Shown one piece after another: positions 30,030 to 39,780 of a stretch of DNA of 64,000 nt. Every line of letters begins with the position of its first letter. The first letter of the stretch is position 1. The position numbers and the translations under genes were made by a program. Location of the stretch: contig NZ_JAGIBG010000014.1 of the NCBI RefSeq assembly GCF_017744435.1, positions 42,665 through 106,664 on the forward strand, read 5' to 3'. Source of the DNA: Pseudomonas sp. (lineage in GTDB: Bacteria > Pseudomonadota > Gammaproteobacteria > Pseudomonadales > Pseudomonadaceae). Below the pieces are notes generated by a model that worked only from the letters and a program-made list of their open reading frames with translations, was not told the origin of the DNA and made no database searches.

Positions 30030-31310
30030 TCAGCCGATCAGGCCGTACACCACCGAGGTCAGCGCCACCACGCCGATCACCACCACGAACACGTTCGACA
30101 GCGCACCGCTGTACTTGCGCATCGACGGCACGCGACGGATGGCGTACATCGGCATCAGGAACAGCAGCACGGCGAGGATCGGGCCGCCGAGCGATTCGAT
30201 CATGCCGAGAATGCTCGGGTTGAGGGTGGCGACGATCCAGCAGACCACCAGCATCAACGCGGCGACCACACGGTCCAGGGTCTTGGCACCCGGGCGAGCG
30301 CCGGTCTTGGCGATGATGCCCTTGAGGCCTTCACTGGCACCGATGTAGTGGCCCAGGAACGACTTGGCAATCGCCACGAAGGCGATCAGCGGCGCGGCAA
30401 AGGCAATGGTCGGGTTGCTGAAGTGGTTGGCCAGGTACGACAGGATCGACAGGTTCTGCGCCTTGGCTTCGGCCAACTGGGCACTGCTCAGGGTGAGCAC
30501 GCAGCTGAACACGAAGAACAGCACCATCACCACCATCAGCAGGTGGGCACGGCGCAGGATCTGGCCGCTGCGCTGGTCGGCGTGCTCGCCGTAGCTGCGC
30601 TTCTGGTCAACGGCGAAGGCCGAGATGATCGGCGAATGGTTGAACGAGAACACCATCACCGGAATGGCCAGCCACAGCGTGTGCAGGAAGGCCGGGCCCG
30701 ACGGCACCTGGGCGGCGCTGTCGAGGATGCCACCGGTCCAGTGCGGGATCAGGTACAGGCCAAGCAGCCCCAGGGCCACGATGAACGGATACACCAGCAG
30801 GCTCATGACCTTGACCGTGGCCTGCTCGCCGCAGCGCACGATGGCCAGCAGGCCGAGGATCAGCACGAACGACAGGATGACCCGCGGTGGCGGCGCCATG
30901 TGCAGCTGGTGCTCGATGAAGCTGCTGACGGTGTTGGTCAGCGCCACGCTATAGATAAGCAGGATCGGGAAGATCGCGAAGAAGTACAGCACGGTGATCA
31001 ATGCACCGGCCTTGATGCCGAAATGCTCTTCGACCACTTCGGTGATGTCACCGCCGTTACGCCCGGACAGCACGAAACGGGTCAGCGCACGGTGGGAGAA
31101 ATAGGTCATCGGGAAGGCCAGCGCGGCCAGGATCAGCAGCGGCCAGAAGCCGCCGAGGCCGGCGTTGATTGGCAGGAACAAGGTCCCCGCGCCAATGGCT
31201 GTGCCGAACAGGCCCAGCATCCAGGTGGTGTCGTTACGCGACCAGGCGCCGAGGGTGGCGGGGGTCGATTCTACAAAGCGTTGTTCAACGCTTGGGGCCT
31301 GCTCATTCAT
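30030..31310 (-). CDS. HAAAP-family amino-acid transporter (SdaC-like serine/hydroxy-amino-acid permease)
   Basis: The 426-residue membrane protein has about 11 hydrophobic segments and the family N-terminus DTTWMLGLFGTAIGAGTLFLPI, typical of SdaC/TdcC/TyrP proton symporters. FSFNHSPIISAF in the middle and KSFLGHYIGASEGLKG later are also characteristic of the SdaC branch, which argues for serine or threonine. An aromatic substrate is the alternative, given the aromatic-type aminotransferase upstream. The ATG at 31310 follows GGAG by 11 bases. Its leader carries direct repeats at 31414 and 31445. Confidence 0.85.
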   Translation of the reverse strand: MNEQAPSVEQRFVESTPATLGAWSRNDTTWMLGLFGTAIGAGTLFLPINAGLGGFWPLLILAALAFPMTYFSHRALTRFVLSGRNGGDITEVVEEHFGIKAGALITVLYFFAIFPILLIYSVALTNTVSSFIEHQLHMAPPPRVILSFVLILGLLAIVRCGEQATVKVMSLLVYPFIVALGLLGLYLIPHWTGGILDSAAQVPSGPAFLHTLWLAIPVMVFSFNHSPIISAFAVDQKRSYGEHADQRSGQILRRAHLLMVVMVLFFVFSCVLTLSSAQLAEAKAQNLSILSYLANHFSNPTIAFAAPLIAFVAIAKSFLGHYIGASEGLKGIIAKTGARPGAKTLDRVVAALMLVVCWIVATLNPSILGMIESLGGPILAVLLFLMPMYAIRRVPSMRKYSGALSNVFVVVIGVVALTSVVYGLIG

Positions 31311-31413
31311 TCCGGGTGAAGCTCCACTCGCAAGACTGCAACAGGCTGAGAATGGCGAACTAGACGATTCGCCCAACTCAACCGGGGAAGAGGGGCGCGA
31401 TTGTGCACGGAAA

Positions 31414-31455
31414 GGTTGCACTTGCGAAGCCCCGTCCGAGGGACGGTTGCACTTG
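31414..31455. repeat. Direct repeats GGTTGCACTTG upstream of transporter
   Basis: GGTTGCACTTG occurs at 31414-31424 and 31445-31455, start to start 31 bases, close to three helical turns, about 105-145 bases before the transporter ATG. Between them lies the small hairpin CCGTCC-GAG-GGACGG (31432-31446). The TTGCAC core is shared with the inverted repeat in front of the aminotransferase gene. Confidence 0.45.
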
Positions 31456-31506
31456 TCTTTACAAGCAGGTTGTGCCGAGAGTGCCACTTCGCGGCGCGTT
31501 CAATGC

Positions 31507-31544
31507 AAAAGGCCGCCCCCACAAGCCTGTGAGAGCGGCCTTTT
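31507..31544 (-). terminator. Terminator of the aminotransferase gene
   Basis: AAAAGGCCGC (31507-31516) pairs with GCGGCCTTTT (31535-31544). On the minus strand the stem ends in TTTT. The right half and flank resemble the repeat type seen at 35845 (GAGCGGCCTT...GTCGCGAA), so the terminator may derive from a REP-like element. Confidence 0.78.
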
Positions 31545-31580
31545 GTCGCGAACAGCGCTCTGTAACAGCCCGTTGCGCAG

Positions 31581-32777
31581 TTACTTCTGGACGGCAGCGA
31601 AGGCTTCGGCAACCCGTTGCAGGTTGGCCGGACGCAGGCCGGACATGCACACCCGGCCGCTGTCGATCAGGTACACGCCGAACTCGTCACGCAGGCGACG
31701 CACCTGCTCGACGCTGAAGCCGGTGTAGCTGAACATGCCGCGCTGGCGCAGGAAGAACTGGAAGTCCTGGCCTGGCAGCAGCACCGCCAGGGCATCGACC
31801 AGCGCCTGGCGCATGTCGAGGATACGCTTGCGCATCACTTCCACTTCTGCGGCCCACTGGGCGTTGAGTGCGGCATCGCCGAGCACGCCTGCCACCAACT
31901 GGGCACCGAAGTTGGGCGGGCTGGAGTAGTTGCGGCGCACGGTGGCCTTGAGCTGGCCGAGCACGCTCTGGGTGGTGGCTTCGTCGTCGCAGACCACCGA
32001 CAGGCCCCCTACCCGCTCGCCGTACAGCGAGAAGATCTTGGAGAACGAGTTGCTGACCAGGCACGGCACGCCGGCACGGGCCATTTCGCGGATGGCGTAG
32101 GCGTCTTCCACCAGGCCTTCGCCGAAGCCCTGGTAGGCGATGTCGAGGAACGGGATCAGCTGGCGCGCCTTGACCACTTCCACCACCTGCTGCCACTGGG
32201 CCGGCTCGAGGTCGGCACCGGTCGGGTTGTGGCAGCATGGGTGCAGCAGCACGATGCTGTTGGCCGGAAGGCCCTGCAGGGCTTGCAGCATGCCGTCGAA
32301 ATCGACGCCACGGCTGGCCTGGTCGAAGTACGGGTAGGTGTGCACCTTGAACCCGGCACCTTCGAAGATCGCGCGGTGGTTGTCCCAGGTCGGGTTGCTG
32401 ACCCAGACTTCCGACTGCGGGAAGTAGCGCTTGAGGAAGTCGGCACCGACTTTCAGCGCGCCGGAGCCGCCCACGGTCTGCACGGTGGCCACGCGCTTGC
32501 CGGTCACGGCCGGGTGGTCGGCACCGAACAGCAGCGCCTGGATCGCCTGGCGGTAGCTGGCCAGGCCTTCCATCGGCAGGTACAGCGAGGCTTCATGGGC
32601 CTGGCCGGCAATGCGCTTTTCCACCGCATCCACCGCTTCCAGCTGCGGCACCACACCGGCCTCATCGTAATACAGGCCGATGCTCAGGTTGACCTTGTCG
32701 GCGCGCGGGTCGGCCTTGAAGGTTTCCATCAACGAGAGGATCGGGTCGCCGGCATAGGCATCGACATGTTTGAACAC
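31581..32777 (-). CDS. amaC: Aromatic/D-lysine-type aminotransferase (AmaC/TyrB)
   Basis: The 398-residue class I aminotransferase (AspC/TyrB branch) has [36 protein letters not shown] and catalytic Lys247 in [17 protein letters not shown], and ends ...[12 protein letters not shown]. TyrB-type enzymes transaminate aromatic amino acids. In P. putida the equivalent gene next to dpkA has been named amaC and assigned to D-lysine transamination (from memory). The start is GTG with AAGGAG 10 bases upstream. It is followed by a hairpin terminator and preceded by a near-perfect 28-base inverted repeat. Confidence 0.85.
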   Translation of the reverse strand: MFKHVDAYAGDPILSLMETFKADPRADKVNLSIGLYYDEAGVVPQLEAVDAVEKRIAGQAHEASLYLPMEGLASYRQAIQALLFGADHPAVTGKRVATVQTVGGSGALKVGADFLKRYFPQSEVWVSNPTWDNHRAIFEGAGFKVHTYPYFDQASRGVDFDGMLQALQGLPANSIVLLHPCCHNPTGADLEPAQWQQVVEVVKARQLIPFLDIAYQGFGEGLVEDAYAIREMARAGVPCLVSNSFSKIFSLYGERVGGLSVVCDDEATTQSVLGQLKATVRRNYSSPPNFGAQLVAGVLGDAALNAQWAAEVEVMRKRILDMRQALVDALAVLLPGQDFQFFLRQRGMFSYTGFSVEQVRRLRDEFGVYLIDSGRVCMSGLRPANLQRVAEAFAAVQK

Positions 32778-32859
32778 AGCGTGCAGCTCCTTGGATCAGG
32801 ACAGTTCGGAAAGACTGCCCTGAGGATACCCGGAGTCGGGCCCAAGGAACATCACATAA

Positions 32860-32887
32860 GTGCAAGGTTGTCTATGCAACTTTGCAC
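32860..32887. promoter_or_regulatory. 28-base inverted repeat in front of the aminotransferase gene
   Basis: GTGCAAGGTTG (32860-32870) and CAACTTTGCAC (32877-32887) are inverted with a 6-base spacer and one mismatch. The site lies 83 bases upstream of the GTG start, in a position suited to an activator or repressor. Confidence 0.55.
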
Positions 32888-32908
32888 AGCTGGGGATTTG
32901 TGCTGGAT

Positions 32909-33000
32909 TCTTCGCGGGCATGCCCGCTCCCACAGGGATATCACAGCCCTTGAGATCTGTGCGGTACCTGTGGGAGCGGGCTTGCCCGCGAAGAGGCCGG
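32909..33000. repeat. REP pair (P. putida-type, inverted)
   Basis: Inverted REP units at 32909-32936 and 32967-33000 have the core CGCGGGCATGCCCGCTCCCA. They separate the dpkA stop codon from the aminotransferase promoter, so they probably insulate the two transcripts. Confidence 0.9.
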
Positions 33001-33001
33001 A

Positions 33002-34027
33002 TCAGCCAAGCAGTTCTTTCAGAACTTGCAACTCTTGTTCAGTCACCGCCACCCCTTCCCGCTCGGCCTGTTCCCGCTCGCGGTAGCGGCGCTCGCCCGG
33101 CATGCGCGACAACCCCGCAGCCTGCATGTGCTCGACCAGTTCGCGGCTGCGCTGGGCAAACCGGCTACCCTCGGCCTTGCTCGGGTCGATGACGATGATC
33201 AGTTGCCCGGTCCACGGCGTTTTCGCGCCCGGGTGCCCCGACCAGTCGAACTCCCAGGAGAAATGCCCGCCGGTCAGCGCTGCGGCCAGCAACTCGACCA
33301 TCATCGACAGCGCCGACCCCTTGTGCCCGCCAAACGGCAACAGTGCGCCGCCTTCGAGAATGGCCTTGGGGTCGGTGGTCGGCAGGCCTTGGGCATCCAC
33401 GCCCATACCCTCGGGCAACGTCTGGCCGGCGCGTGCGGCAATCTGCACGTCGCCATGGGCCATGGCGCTGGTGGCCATGTCGAAGACGATCGGGTCATGC
33501 CCGGCACACGGCGCGGCAAAGGCGATCGGGTTGGTGCCGAACAGCGGTTTGCGCGCACCGTGCGGCACCACGCAGGTCATGCTGTTGACCACGCTCAGCG
33601 CCACCAGGCCCTCATCGGCAAAGGGCTCGACATCCGGCCACAGCGCGGCGAAATGGTGCGAATTGTGGATCGCCAGCACGGCGATGCCGGCGCTGCGGGC
33701 CTTTTCCACCAGCAACCCACGGGCCGCTGCCAGGGCGGGCTGGGCGAAGCCGCCGGCGGCATCCACGCGCACGTAGCCTGGCGCCAGGTCGGTCACCTGC
33801 GGTATGGCCCGCCCATCAACCCAGCCACTGGCCAGGGTCGAAACGTAACCGGGAATACGAAACACGCCATGGCTGTGAGCGCCATCGCGCTGGGCACTGG
33901 TGCAGTTGTGGGCAAGCACGGTGGCCACCGTCTCGCTGCAGCCGTGTTGCTGGAAAATCGCTTGCAACAGCCCCTGCAGCTCGGCGAAGGGCACGCGCAC
34001 GAGCGGGCTGGTGGAAGGTGCGGACAT
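33002..34027 (-). CDS. dpkA: Delta1-piperideine-2-carboxylate reductase DpkA (Ldh/malate-DH type 2 family)
   Basis: The 341-residue NAD(P)H-dependent ketimine reductase has family signatures SAQRDGAHSHGVFRIPGYV, ILAIHNSHHFAALWPDV-like AVLAIHNSHHFAALW, GTNPIAFAAP and GALLPFGGHKGSALSMMVELLA. In P. putida it reduces piperideine-2-carboxylate (from D-lysine) to L-pipecolate, and the proline analogue. AAGGAG lies 7 bases before the ATG. It is divergent from the RpiR regulator and the lysine-type transporter with AmaD, matching the D-lysine pathway. A ureidoglycolate- or malate-type oxidoreductase is the sequence-level alternative. Confidence 0.9.
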   Translation of the reverse strand: MSAPSTSPLVRVPFAELQGLLQAIFQQHGCSETVATVLAHNCTSAQRDGAHSHGVFRIPGYVSTLASGWVDGRAIPQVTDLAPGYVRVDAAGGFAQPALAAARGLLVEKARSAGIAVLAIHNSHHFAALWPDVEPFADEGLVALSVVNSMTCVVPHGARKPLFGTNPIAFAAPCAGHDPIVFDMATSAMAHGDVQIAARAGQTLPEGMGVDAQGLPTTDPKAILEGGALLPFGGHKGSALSMMVELLAAALTGGHFSWEFDWSGHPGAKTPWTGQLIIVIDPSKAEGSRFAQRSRELVEHMQAAGLSRMPGERRYREREQAEREGVAVTEQELQVLKELLG

Positions 34028-34092
34028 CTGTAGCTCCTTTTTTGGAATTGGAATGGCAACAGCGTATGCAACGACAAAAACTTTCCGATAAG

Positions 34093-34108
34093 TGACAGCT
34101 ATCTGTCA
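34093..34108. promoter_or_regulatory. Palindrome in dpkA/rpiR divergent promoter
   Basis: TGACAG-CTAT-CTGTCA is a perfect 6-base inverted repeat, followed at 34113-34127 by the related TTGACGGCATGACAG. It sits centrally in the 143-base divergent region and is a good candidate operator for the adjacent RpiR-type regulator. Confidence 0.5.
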
Positions 34109-34170
34109 AATGTTGACGGCATGACAGAAAACAGCCATTTTCTATCCCACGCCTCACCTGGAGCAGCAGC

Positions 34171-35043
34171 ATGAGCCAACCGATCAAGCAACGCCTGGAA
34201 AACAGCCTGCAAGGGGCCGCTGCCTCGGGCCGCAAGATCGCCAGCTACATGCTCGCCAACCTGCACGAACTGCCGTTCCAGACCTCGGCCAGCATTGCCG
34301 AGAAGCTGGGTGTCAGCGAGTCCAGCGTCGGCCGTTTCTGCCGCTCCCTTGGTTATGCCCACCTCAAGGCGCTCAAGCAAGACCTGCAGAGCGACCTTGG
34401 CGACGGGCCATGGCTGATGGGTGATCGCCTGCAAGAGTATCGCCAGAACCAGGATGTCAGCGACAACGCCGGCAGCCTGGAGCGGGAAATCGCAGCCCTG
34501 GTGCGCGTTCACGAATACCGCCAGAGCGACGCCTGGCACGCCGTGGCGCAGCGCCTGGCAGTCAAGCCACGGGTGTGCATCGCCGGCTTCCAGACCGAGC
34601 GCGGCATCGCCATGTGCATGAGCCACCTGCTGCAATACCTGCGCGACGGCGTGCTGCTGGTCGATGGCAGCGCCGGGCACTTCGGCGACGTGCTGCTTGG
34701 CCGCAGCGAAGACACCGCGCTGGTGGTGTTCGAGGCCCGCCGCTATTCACGCCATGCCCTGCAGCTGTGCCAGAAGGCACGCGCCGCCGGTATCCCGGTC
34801 ACCCTGGTGACCGACACCTTCTGCGACTGGGCAGATGCCCATGCCGACGAAGTGTTCCGCATCCCCACCGAATTCAACCTGTTCTGGGAGTCCACCGCGA
34901 CCATGCTGTCGTGGGTGCACCTGATGGTCAACGAGGTCTGCAAGAAGCTCGGGCCTGATGTTGAAAAACGCTTGGAAGCAACTGCCGCTCTACATAACGA
35001 TTTCGTCGGCTACACCTCGTGGCCGGCGGGCAAACAACAATAG
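34171..35043 (+). CDS. MurR/RpiR-family transcriptional regulator
   Basis: The 290-residue protein has an N-terminal HTH_6 domain (residues 1-77; SIAEKLGVSESSVGRFCRSLG) and a C-terminal SIS domain (about 125-260), in which the usual sugar-phosphate site could take another ligand. It is first in a plus-strand row with the amino-acid ABC transporter and AmaD, and divergent from dpkA. It probably controls D-lysine uptake and catabolism. GGAG precedes the ATG by 8 bases. Confidence 0.9.
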   Translation: MSQPIKQRLENSLQGAAASGRKIASYMLANLHELPFQTSASIAEKLGVSESSVGRFCRSLGYAHLKALKQDLQSDLGDGPWLMGDRLQEYRQNQDVSDNAGSLEREIAALVRVHEYRQSDAWHAVAQRLAVKPRVCIAGFQTERGIAMCMSHLLQYLRDGVLLVDGSAGHFGDVLLGRSEDTALVVFEARRYSRHALQLCQKARAAGIPVTLVTDTFCDWADAHADEVFRIPTEFNLFWESTATMLSWVHLMVNEVCKKLGPDVEKRLEATAALHNDFVGYTSWPAGKQQ

Positions 35044-35064
35044 CAAGAGTGCAAGAGGTGCGAG

Positions 35065-35817
35065 ATGAACAAGACCATGGCTATGCTGGGTGCGTGTGCC
35101 CTGCTGCTGGCGGGTAACGCCAGCGCCGAGACCCTGCGCTTCGCCACCGAAGGTGCCTACCCGCCCTTCAACTATGTCGATGCCGATAACAAGCTGCACG
35201 GCTTCGACATCGACATCACCCACGCCCTGTGCGAACAGATGAAGGTCGAGTGCACCCTGGTCGCCCAGGACTGGGAAGGCATCATCCCGGCCTTGATGGC
35301 GCGCAAGTACGATGCCGTGGTGGCGTCGATGATCGACACCGAGGAACGGCGCAAGAAAATCGCCTTCACCGAGCACTACTACCGCACCCCGCTGACCGTC
35401 GCCGTGGCCAAGGACAGCAAGATCAGCGACGCCCAGACCAAGTTCGATGGTTATACCGTCGGCGCCCAGTCGTCCTCGACCCAGGCCATCTATGCCGAAG
35501 ACGTGTACGCCAAGGCCGGCGCCGACGTGAAGCTGTACCCGACCATGGACGAGGCCAACGCCGACCTCGCCGCCGGCCGCCTGGACGGGGTGATTGCCGA
35601 CAAGTTCCCGCTGCACGAGTGGATGAACAAGAACGGCGGCGATTGCTGCAAGATCCTCGGCGACGTTGCCGACACCAAGGCCAATGCCGCGATTGCCGTG
35701 CGCAAGGACGACGACGCCCTGCGCCAGCGGCTGAACACCGCGCTGGCCGAGATCGTCGCCAACGGCACCTACCAGAAGATCGCCAGCAAGTACTTTGCCT
35801 TCGATATCTACAACTGA
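35065..35817 (+). CDS. ABC transporter periplasmic binding protein, lysine/arginine/ornithine type
   Basis: The 250-residue family 3 solute-binding protein has a signal peptide (MLGACALLLAGNASA). The mature start LRFATEGAYPPFNYVDADNKLHGFDIDI, cut here into LRFATEGAYPPFNY and GFDIDI, carries the cationic amino-acid pocket motif. Two periplasmic lobes follow (MIDTEERRKKIAFTEHYY; GAQSSSTQAIYAED). It delivers basic amino acids, most likely lysine isomers given the neighbouring dpkA and AmaD-like genes. It begins 22 bases after the regulator stop. Confidence 0.9.
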   Translation: MNKTMAMLGACALLLAGNASAETLRFATEGAYPPFNYVDADNKLHGFDIDITHALCEQMKVECTLVAQDWEGIIPALMARKYDAVVASMIDTEERRKKIAFTEHYYRTPLTVAVAKDSKISDAQTKFDGYTVGAQSSSTQAIYAEDVYAKAGADVKLYPTMDEANADLAAGRLDGVIADKFPLHEWMNKNGGDCCKILGDVADTKANAAIAVRKDDDALRQRLNTALAEIVANGTYQKIASKYFAFDIYN

Positions 35818-35844
35818 TCTGTAGAAAGTCTTTGCGAAATCCCT

Positions 35845-35957
35845 GTGGGAGCGGCCTTGTGTCGCGAAAGGGCTGCGAAGCGGCCCCAGGATTTATGCAA
35901 CAGCACAGATTGCCGGGGCCGCTATGCGGCCCTTTCGCGACACAAGGCCGCTCCCAC
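35845..35957. repeat. Long inverted repeat (43-base arms) between binding protein and permease
   Basis: Arm 1 (35845-35887) and arm 2 (35915-35957) are reverse complements over 43 bases with three mismatches and a 27-base spacer. The outer part reads GTGGGAGCGGCCTTGTGTCG. It resembles but is distinct from the TTCGCGGGC-type REPs elsewhere. Placed inside the operon, the large stem could stabilise the upstream mRNA and give excess binding protein over permease. Confidence 0.88.
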
Positions 35958-35991
35958 ACTGTAATCGCATTACCCGCCCAAGGGGTTTGTC

Positions 35992-36711
35992 ATGCTCGAT
36001 CAATTGTCCTTGCTGTCCTTCGCCAGTGGTGGCTGGGGCCAGGCGCTGCTGGCCGGCGCCCTGGTCACCGTCTCCCTGGCCCTCGCCTGCCTGCCCGTCG
36101 GCCTGCCGCTGGGCCTGGCCATAGCCCTGGCGGCGCGTTCGCGCAAGCGCCTGCCACGTGCCTGGGCCACCACCTTTTCCACCGTGTTCCGCGGCCTGCC
36201 CGAGCTGCTGACCTTGCTGATCATCTATTACGGCTGCCAGATCGCCGCGCAAAAGCTGCTGGCGGCCATGGGCTATGAAGGCGAATTCCTGATCAACACC
36301 TTCCTGGCCGCGATGATCGCCTTCAGCCTGGTATTCGCAGCGTTCTCCAGCGAAATCTGGCTGGCGGCGTTCAAGACCCTGCCCAAAGGGCAACTGGAGG
36401 CCTGCTCGGCGCTGGGCCTGAGCAAGCGCACCGGGTTCTTCAAGGTGGTGCTGCCGCAACTGACCCGCATCGCCCTGCCGGGTCTGTCGAACAACTGGCT
36501 GTCGCTACTCAAGGACACCTCGCTGGTGTCGACCATCTCGCTGGTCGACCTGATGCGCCAGACCAACCTGGCGGTCAGCGTGACCAAGGAGCCGATGTTC
36601 TTCTATGGCGTCGCCTGCCTGGGTTACCTGCTGTTCTCCGCCGCCTCGGGACGGGTGTTCGCCTATATCGAGCGCCGCAGCAACCGCCACCTGCAAGGAG
36701 CACGCGCATGA
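35992..36711 (+). CDS. Polar amino-acid ABC transporter permease 1
   Basis: The 239-residue HisM/HisQ-type inner-membrane permease has about five helices and the EAA loop (LPKGQLEACSALGLSKRTGFFKVVLPQ, visible as EACSALGLSK followed by KVVLPQ). It starts after the long inverted repeat and overlaps the next permease by 4 bases (ATGA), so the two subunits are co-translated. Confidence 0.92.
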   Translation: MLDQLSLLSFASGGWGQALLAGALVTVSLALACLPVGLPLGLAIALAARSRKRLPRAWATTFSTVFRGLPELLTLLIIYYGCQIAAQKLLAAMGYEGEFLINTFLAAMIAFSLVFAAFSSEIWLAAFKTLPKGQLEACSALGLSKRTGFFKVVLPQLTRIALPGLSNNWLSLLKDTSLVSTISLVDLMRQTNLAVSVTKEPMFFYGVACLGYLLFSAASGRVFAYIERRSNRHLQGARA

Positions 36712-37418
36712 GTGCCGAACAACTGCTGGGCCTGGTGCTGGACCCCGACCTGCTGGAACGCTACGGCCCGCGCTTCGTCGATGGCCTGCTAGTCACCGCC
36801 AAGCTGGTAGCGATCTCCTTCAGCCTGGGCGCCGCGCTCGGCCTGCTGCTGGCCCTGGCGCGCATGTCGCGCCACCTGCTGCTGCAGCGCATGGCGGCCG
36901 GCTACATCTACTTCTTCCGCGGCTCGCCACTGCTGGCACAGCTGTTCCTGCTGTATTACGGCCTGGGCTCGCTCAAAGGCTTCTGGCAGGACGTCGGCCT
37001 CTGGTGGTTCTTCCGTGAAGCCTGGTTCTGCACCTTGCTGGCGTTCACCCTGAACACCGCCGCCTACCAGGCCGAGATCTTCCGCGGCAGCCTGATGGCC
37101 GTGGCGCCGGGCCAGTACGAAGCGGCACGGGCGCTGAATCTGAAACGCTCGACCACCTTCTTCAAGGTGATCCTGCCGCAATCGCTGCTGGTGGCCATCG
37201 GCCCGCTGGGCAACGAGCTGATCCTGATGATCAAGGCCAGCGCCATCGCCTCGCTGGTGACCATCTACGACCTGATGGGCGTGACCAAACTGGCGTTCTC
37301 GCGCAGTTTCGACTTCCAGATCTACCTGTGGGCCGCGGTGCTCTACCTGGTGATCGTCGAACTGGTCCGGCGCTTGCTCAAACACCTGGAAGCCCGCCTG
37401 GGCCGCCACCTGAACTGA
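36708..37418 (+). CDS. Polar amino-acid ABC transporter permease 2
   Basis: This 236-residue permease of the same family has YFFRGSPLLAQLFLLYYGL in the N-terminal half and the EAA loop YEAARALNLKRSTTFFKVIL. It pairs with the preceding permease to form the membrane channel. It is followed at 15 bases by the oxidoreductase gene, within one operon. Confidence 0.92.
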   Translation: MSAEQLLGLVLDPDLLERYGPRFVDGLLVTAKLVAISFSLGAALGLLLALARMSRHLLLQRMAAGYIYFFRGSPLLAQLFLLYYGLGSLKGFWQDVGLWWFFREAWFCTLLAFTLNTAAYQAEIFRGSLMAVAPGQYEAARALNLKRSTTFFKVILPQSLLVAIGPLGNELILMIKASAIASLVTIYDLMGVTKLAFSRSFDFQIYLWAAVLYLVIVELVRRLLKHLEARLGRHLN

Positions 37419-37433
37419 CCGAAGGATACATCC

Positions 37434-38678
37434 ATGCATTGCCAGACCCTTGTTCTCGGCGCCGGCATCGTCGGCGTCAGCACCGCACTGCACCTGCAGG
37501 CCCGCGGGCGCCAGGTGATCCTGATCGACCGCGATGACCCCGGCAGCGGCACCAGCCATGGCAACGCCGGGCTGATCGAGCGCTCCAGCGTGATCCCCTA
37601 TGCCTTTCCTCGGCAGTTCGGCGCGTTGTTGCGCTATGGCCTGAACCGCCAGCCCGATGTGCGCTACAGCCTGCTGCACCTGCCCAAGGCGGCGCCGTGG
37701 CTGCTGCGCTACTGGCAACAGTCGGCGCCCGGGCGGCTGGCCGGCGCGGCGGCCGACATGCTGCCGCTGGTGCAGCGCAGCGTCGAGGAACACGATGCGC
37801 TGATCCACGCCGCCGGCCTTGAAGGGCTGATCCAGGCCAAAGGCTGGATCGAGGTCTATCGCGAACCGGCGCTGTTCGAGCAGGCCAAGGCCGAGCTCAA
37901 GGGCCTGGCCCGTTACGGTCTGCAGTACGAAATCCTCGAACGCAGCCAGCTGCAGGCGCGCGAACACCAGCTCGACAGCACGGTGGTTGGTGGCATCCAC
38001 TGGCTCGACCCGAAGACCGTCAACAACCCCGGCGCCCTCACCCGTGGCTACGCGGCGCTGTTCGTGCAGCGCGGCGGGCAGTTCCTGCATGGCGATGCGT
38101 GCAGCTTGCGCCAGGCCGATGGCCACTGGCAGGTCGACAGCCAACGGGGGCCGATTACTGCCGACGAGGTGGTGGCCTGCCTGGGCCCGCAGTCGGGCGA
38201 CCTGTTCGAGCGCCTGGGCTACCGCATTCCGCTGGGCATCAAGCGTGGCTACCACATGCATTACGGCACCCGTGACGGCGCGCAGCTGCAGCATTCGATC
38301 TGCGACACCCAGGGCGGCTACGTACTGGCCCCCATGGCCCGTGGCGTGCGCCTGACCACCGGCATCGAGTTCGCCGCCAGTGACGCCCCGGGCAACGAAA
38401 TCCAGCTCAAGCGCTGCGAAGCCCTGGCCCGCAAGCTGTTCCCGGCCCTGGGTGAGCGCCTCGATGACAAGCCCTGGCTCGGCCGCCGGCCCTGCCTGCC
38501 CGACATGCGCCCGGTGATCGGCCCGGCGCCCCGGCACAAAGGCCTGTGGTTCAACTTCGGCCACGCCCACCACGGCCTCACCCTCGGCCCGGTCAGCGGC
38601 CGGCTGGTGGCCGAGCTGCTCACCGGCGAACGCCCTTTCACCGACCCTGCGCCCTACAGCGCGGCACGTTTCGACTGA
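37434..38678 (+). CDS. amaD: FAD-dependent D-amino-acid oxidoreductase (AmaD/DadA-like)
   Basis: The 414-residue DAO-family flavoprotein has the N-terminal dinucleotide motif LGAGIVGVSTALHLQ, the FAD-contact segment DPGSGTSHGNAGLIERSS and a C-terminal GLWFNFGHAHHGLTLGPVSG. DadA-type enzymes deaminate D-amino acids and pass electrons to the respiratory chain. In the P. putida D-lysine region the corresponding gene was named amaD and forms piperideine-2-carboxylate, the DpkA substrate. It lies between the permease and ATPase genes of the transporter, coupling uptake to the first catabolic step. Confidence 0.88.
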   Translation: MHCQTLVLGAGIVGVSTALHLQARGRQVILIDRDDPGSGTSHGNAGLIERSSVIPYAFPRQFGALLRYGLNRQPDVRYSLLHLPKAAPWLLRYWQQSAPGRLAGAAADMLPLVQRSVEEHDALIHAAGLEGLIQAKGWIEVYREPALFEQAKAELKGLARYGLQYEILERSQLQAREHQLDSTVVGGIHWLDPKTVNNPGALTRGYAALFVQRGGQFLHGDACSLRQADGHWQVDSQRGPITADEVVACLGPQSGDLFERLGYRIPLGIKRGYHMHYGTRDGAQLQHSICDTQGGYVLAPMARGVRLTTGIEFAASDAPGNEIQLKRCEALARKLFPALGERLDDKPWLGRRPCLPDMRPVIGPAPRHKGLWFNFGHAHHGLTLGPVSGRLVAELLTGERPFTDPAPYSAARFD

Positions 38679-38700
38679 CACCCAGCGGGAGAACAACAAC

Positions 38701-39483
<783 letters not shown>

Positions 39484-39489
39484 ACCGTC

Positions 39490-39513
39490 GATCATTGCAG
39501 CGCTGCAATGATC
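39490..39513. other. 24-base perfect palindrome after the ABC operon
   Basis: Bases 39490-39501 (GATCATTGCAGC) are exactly mirrored by 39502-39513 (GCTGCAATGATC). It starts 7 bases after the ATPase stop. No T tract follows, so it is not a canonical terminator. It could be a processing hairpin or a dyad for a DNA-binding protein. A second stem (AACCCTTGC at 39554 with GCAAGGGTT at 39575) follows. Confidence 0.8.
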
Positions 39514-39780
39514 CAACTGCGTCGTTAAATATAATTGACCTTACCCCCTGCCAAACCCTTGCCGGCTCAGGCTCGCAAGGGTTCAGCCCCCGTATTTCGG
39601 CGCCTTAACCGCTTTTTGCTCGTTTGACATATCGAACGGCTCTGGCAAGCTATCTACAAGCCCCGACCGGAATCGTCCAGTGACGAGCCGGCAGTGCTCG
39701 GGACTTCAGGTAGCACAACAAGGCCAAGGGCCGTGCACCTGCACAACAACGACAGGCAGAGCCCTGTCATAAGGTGACAT

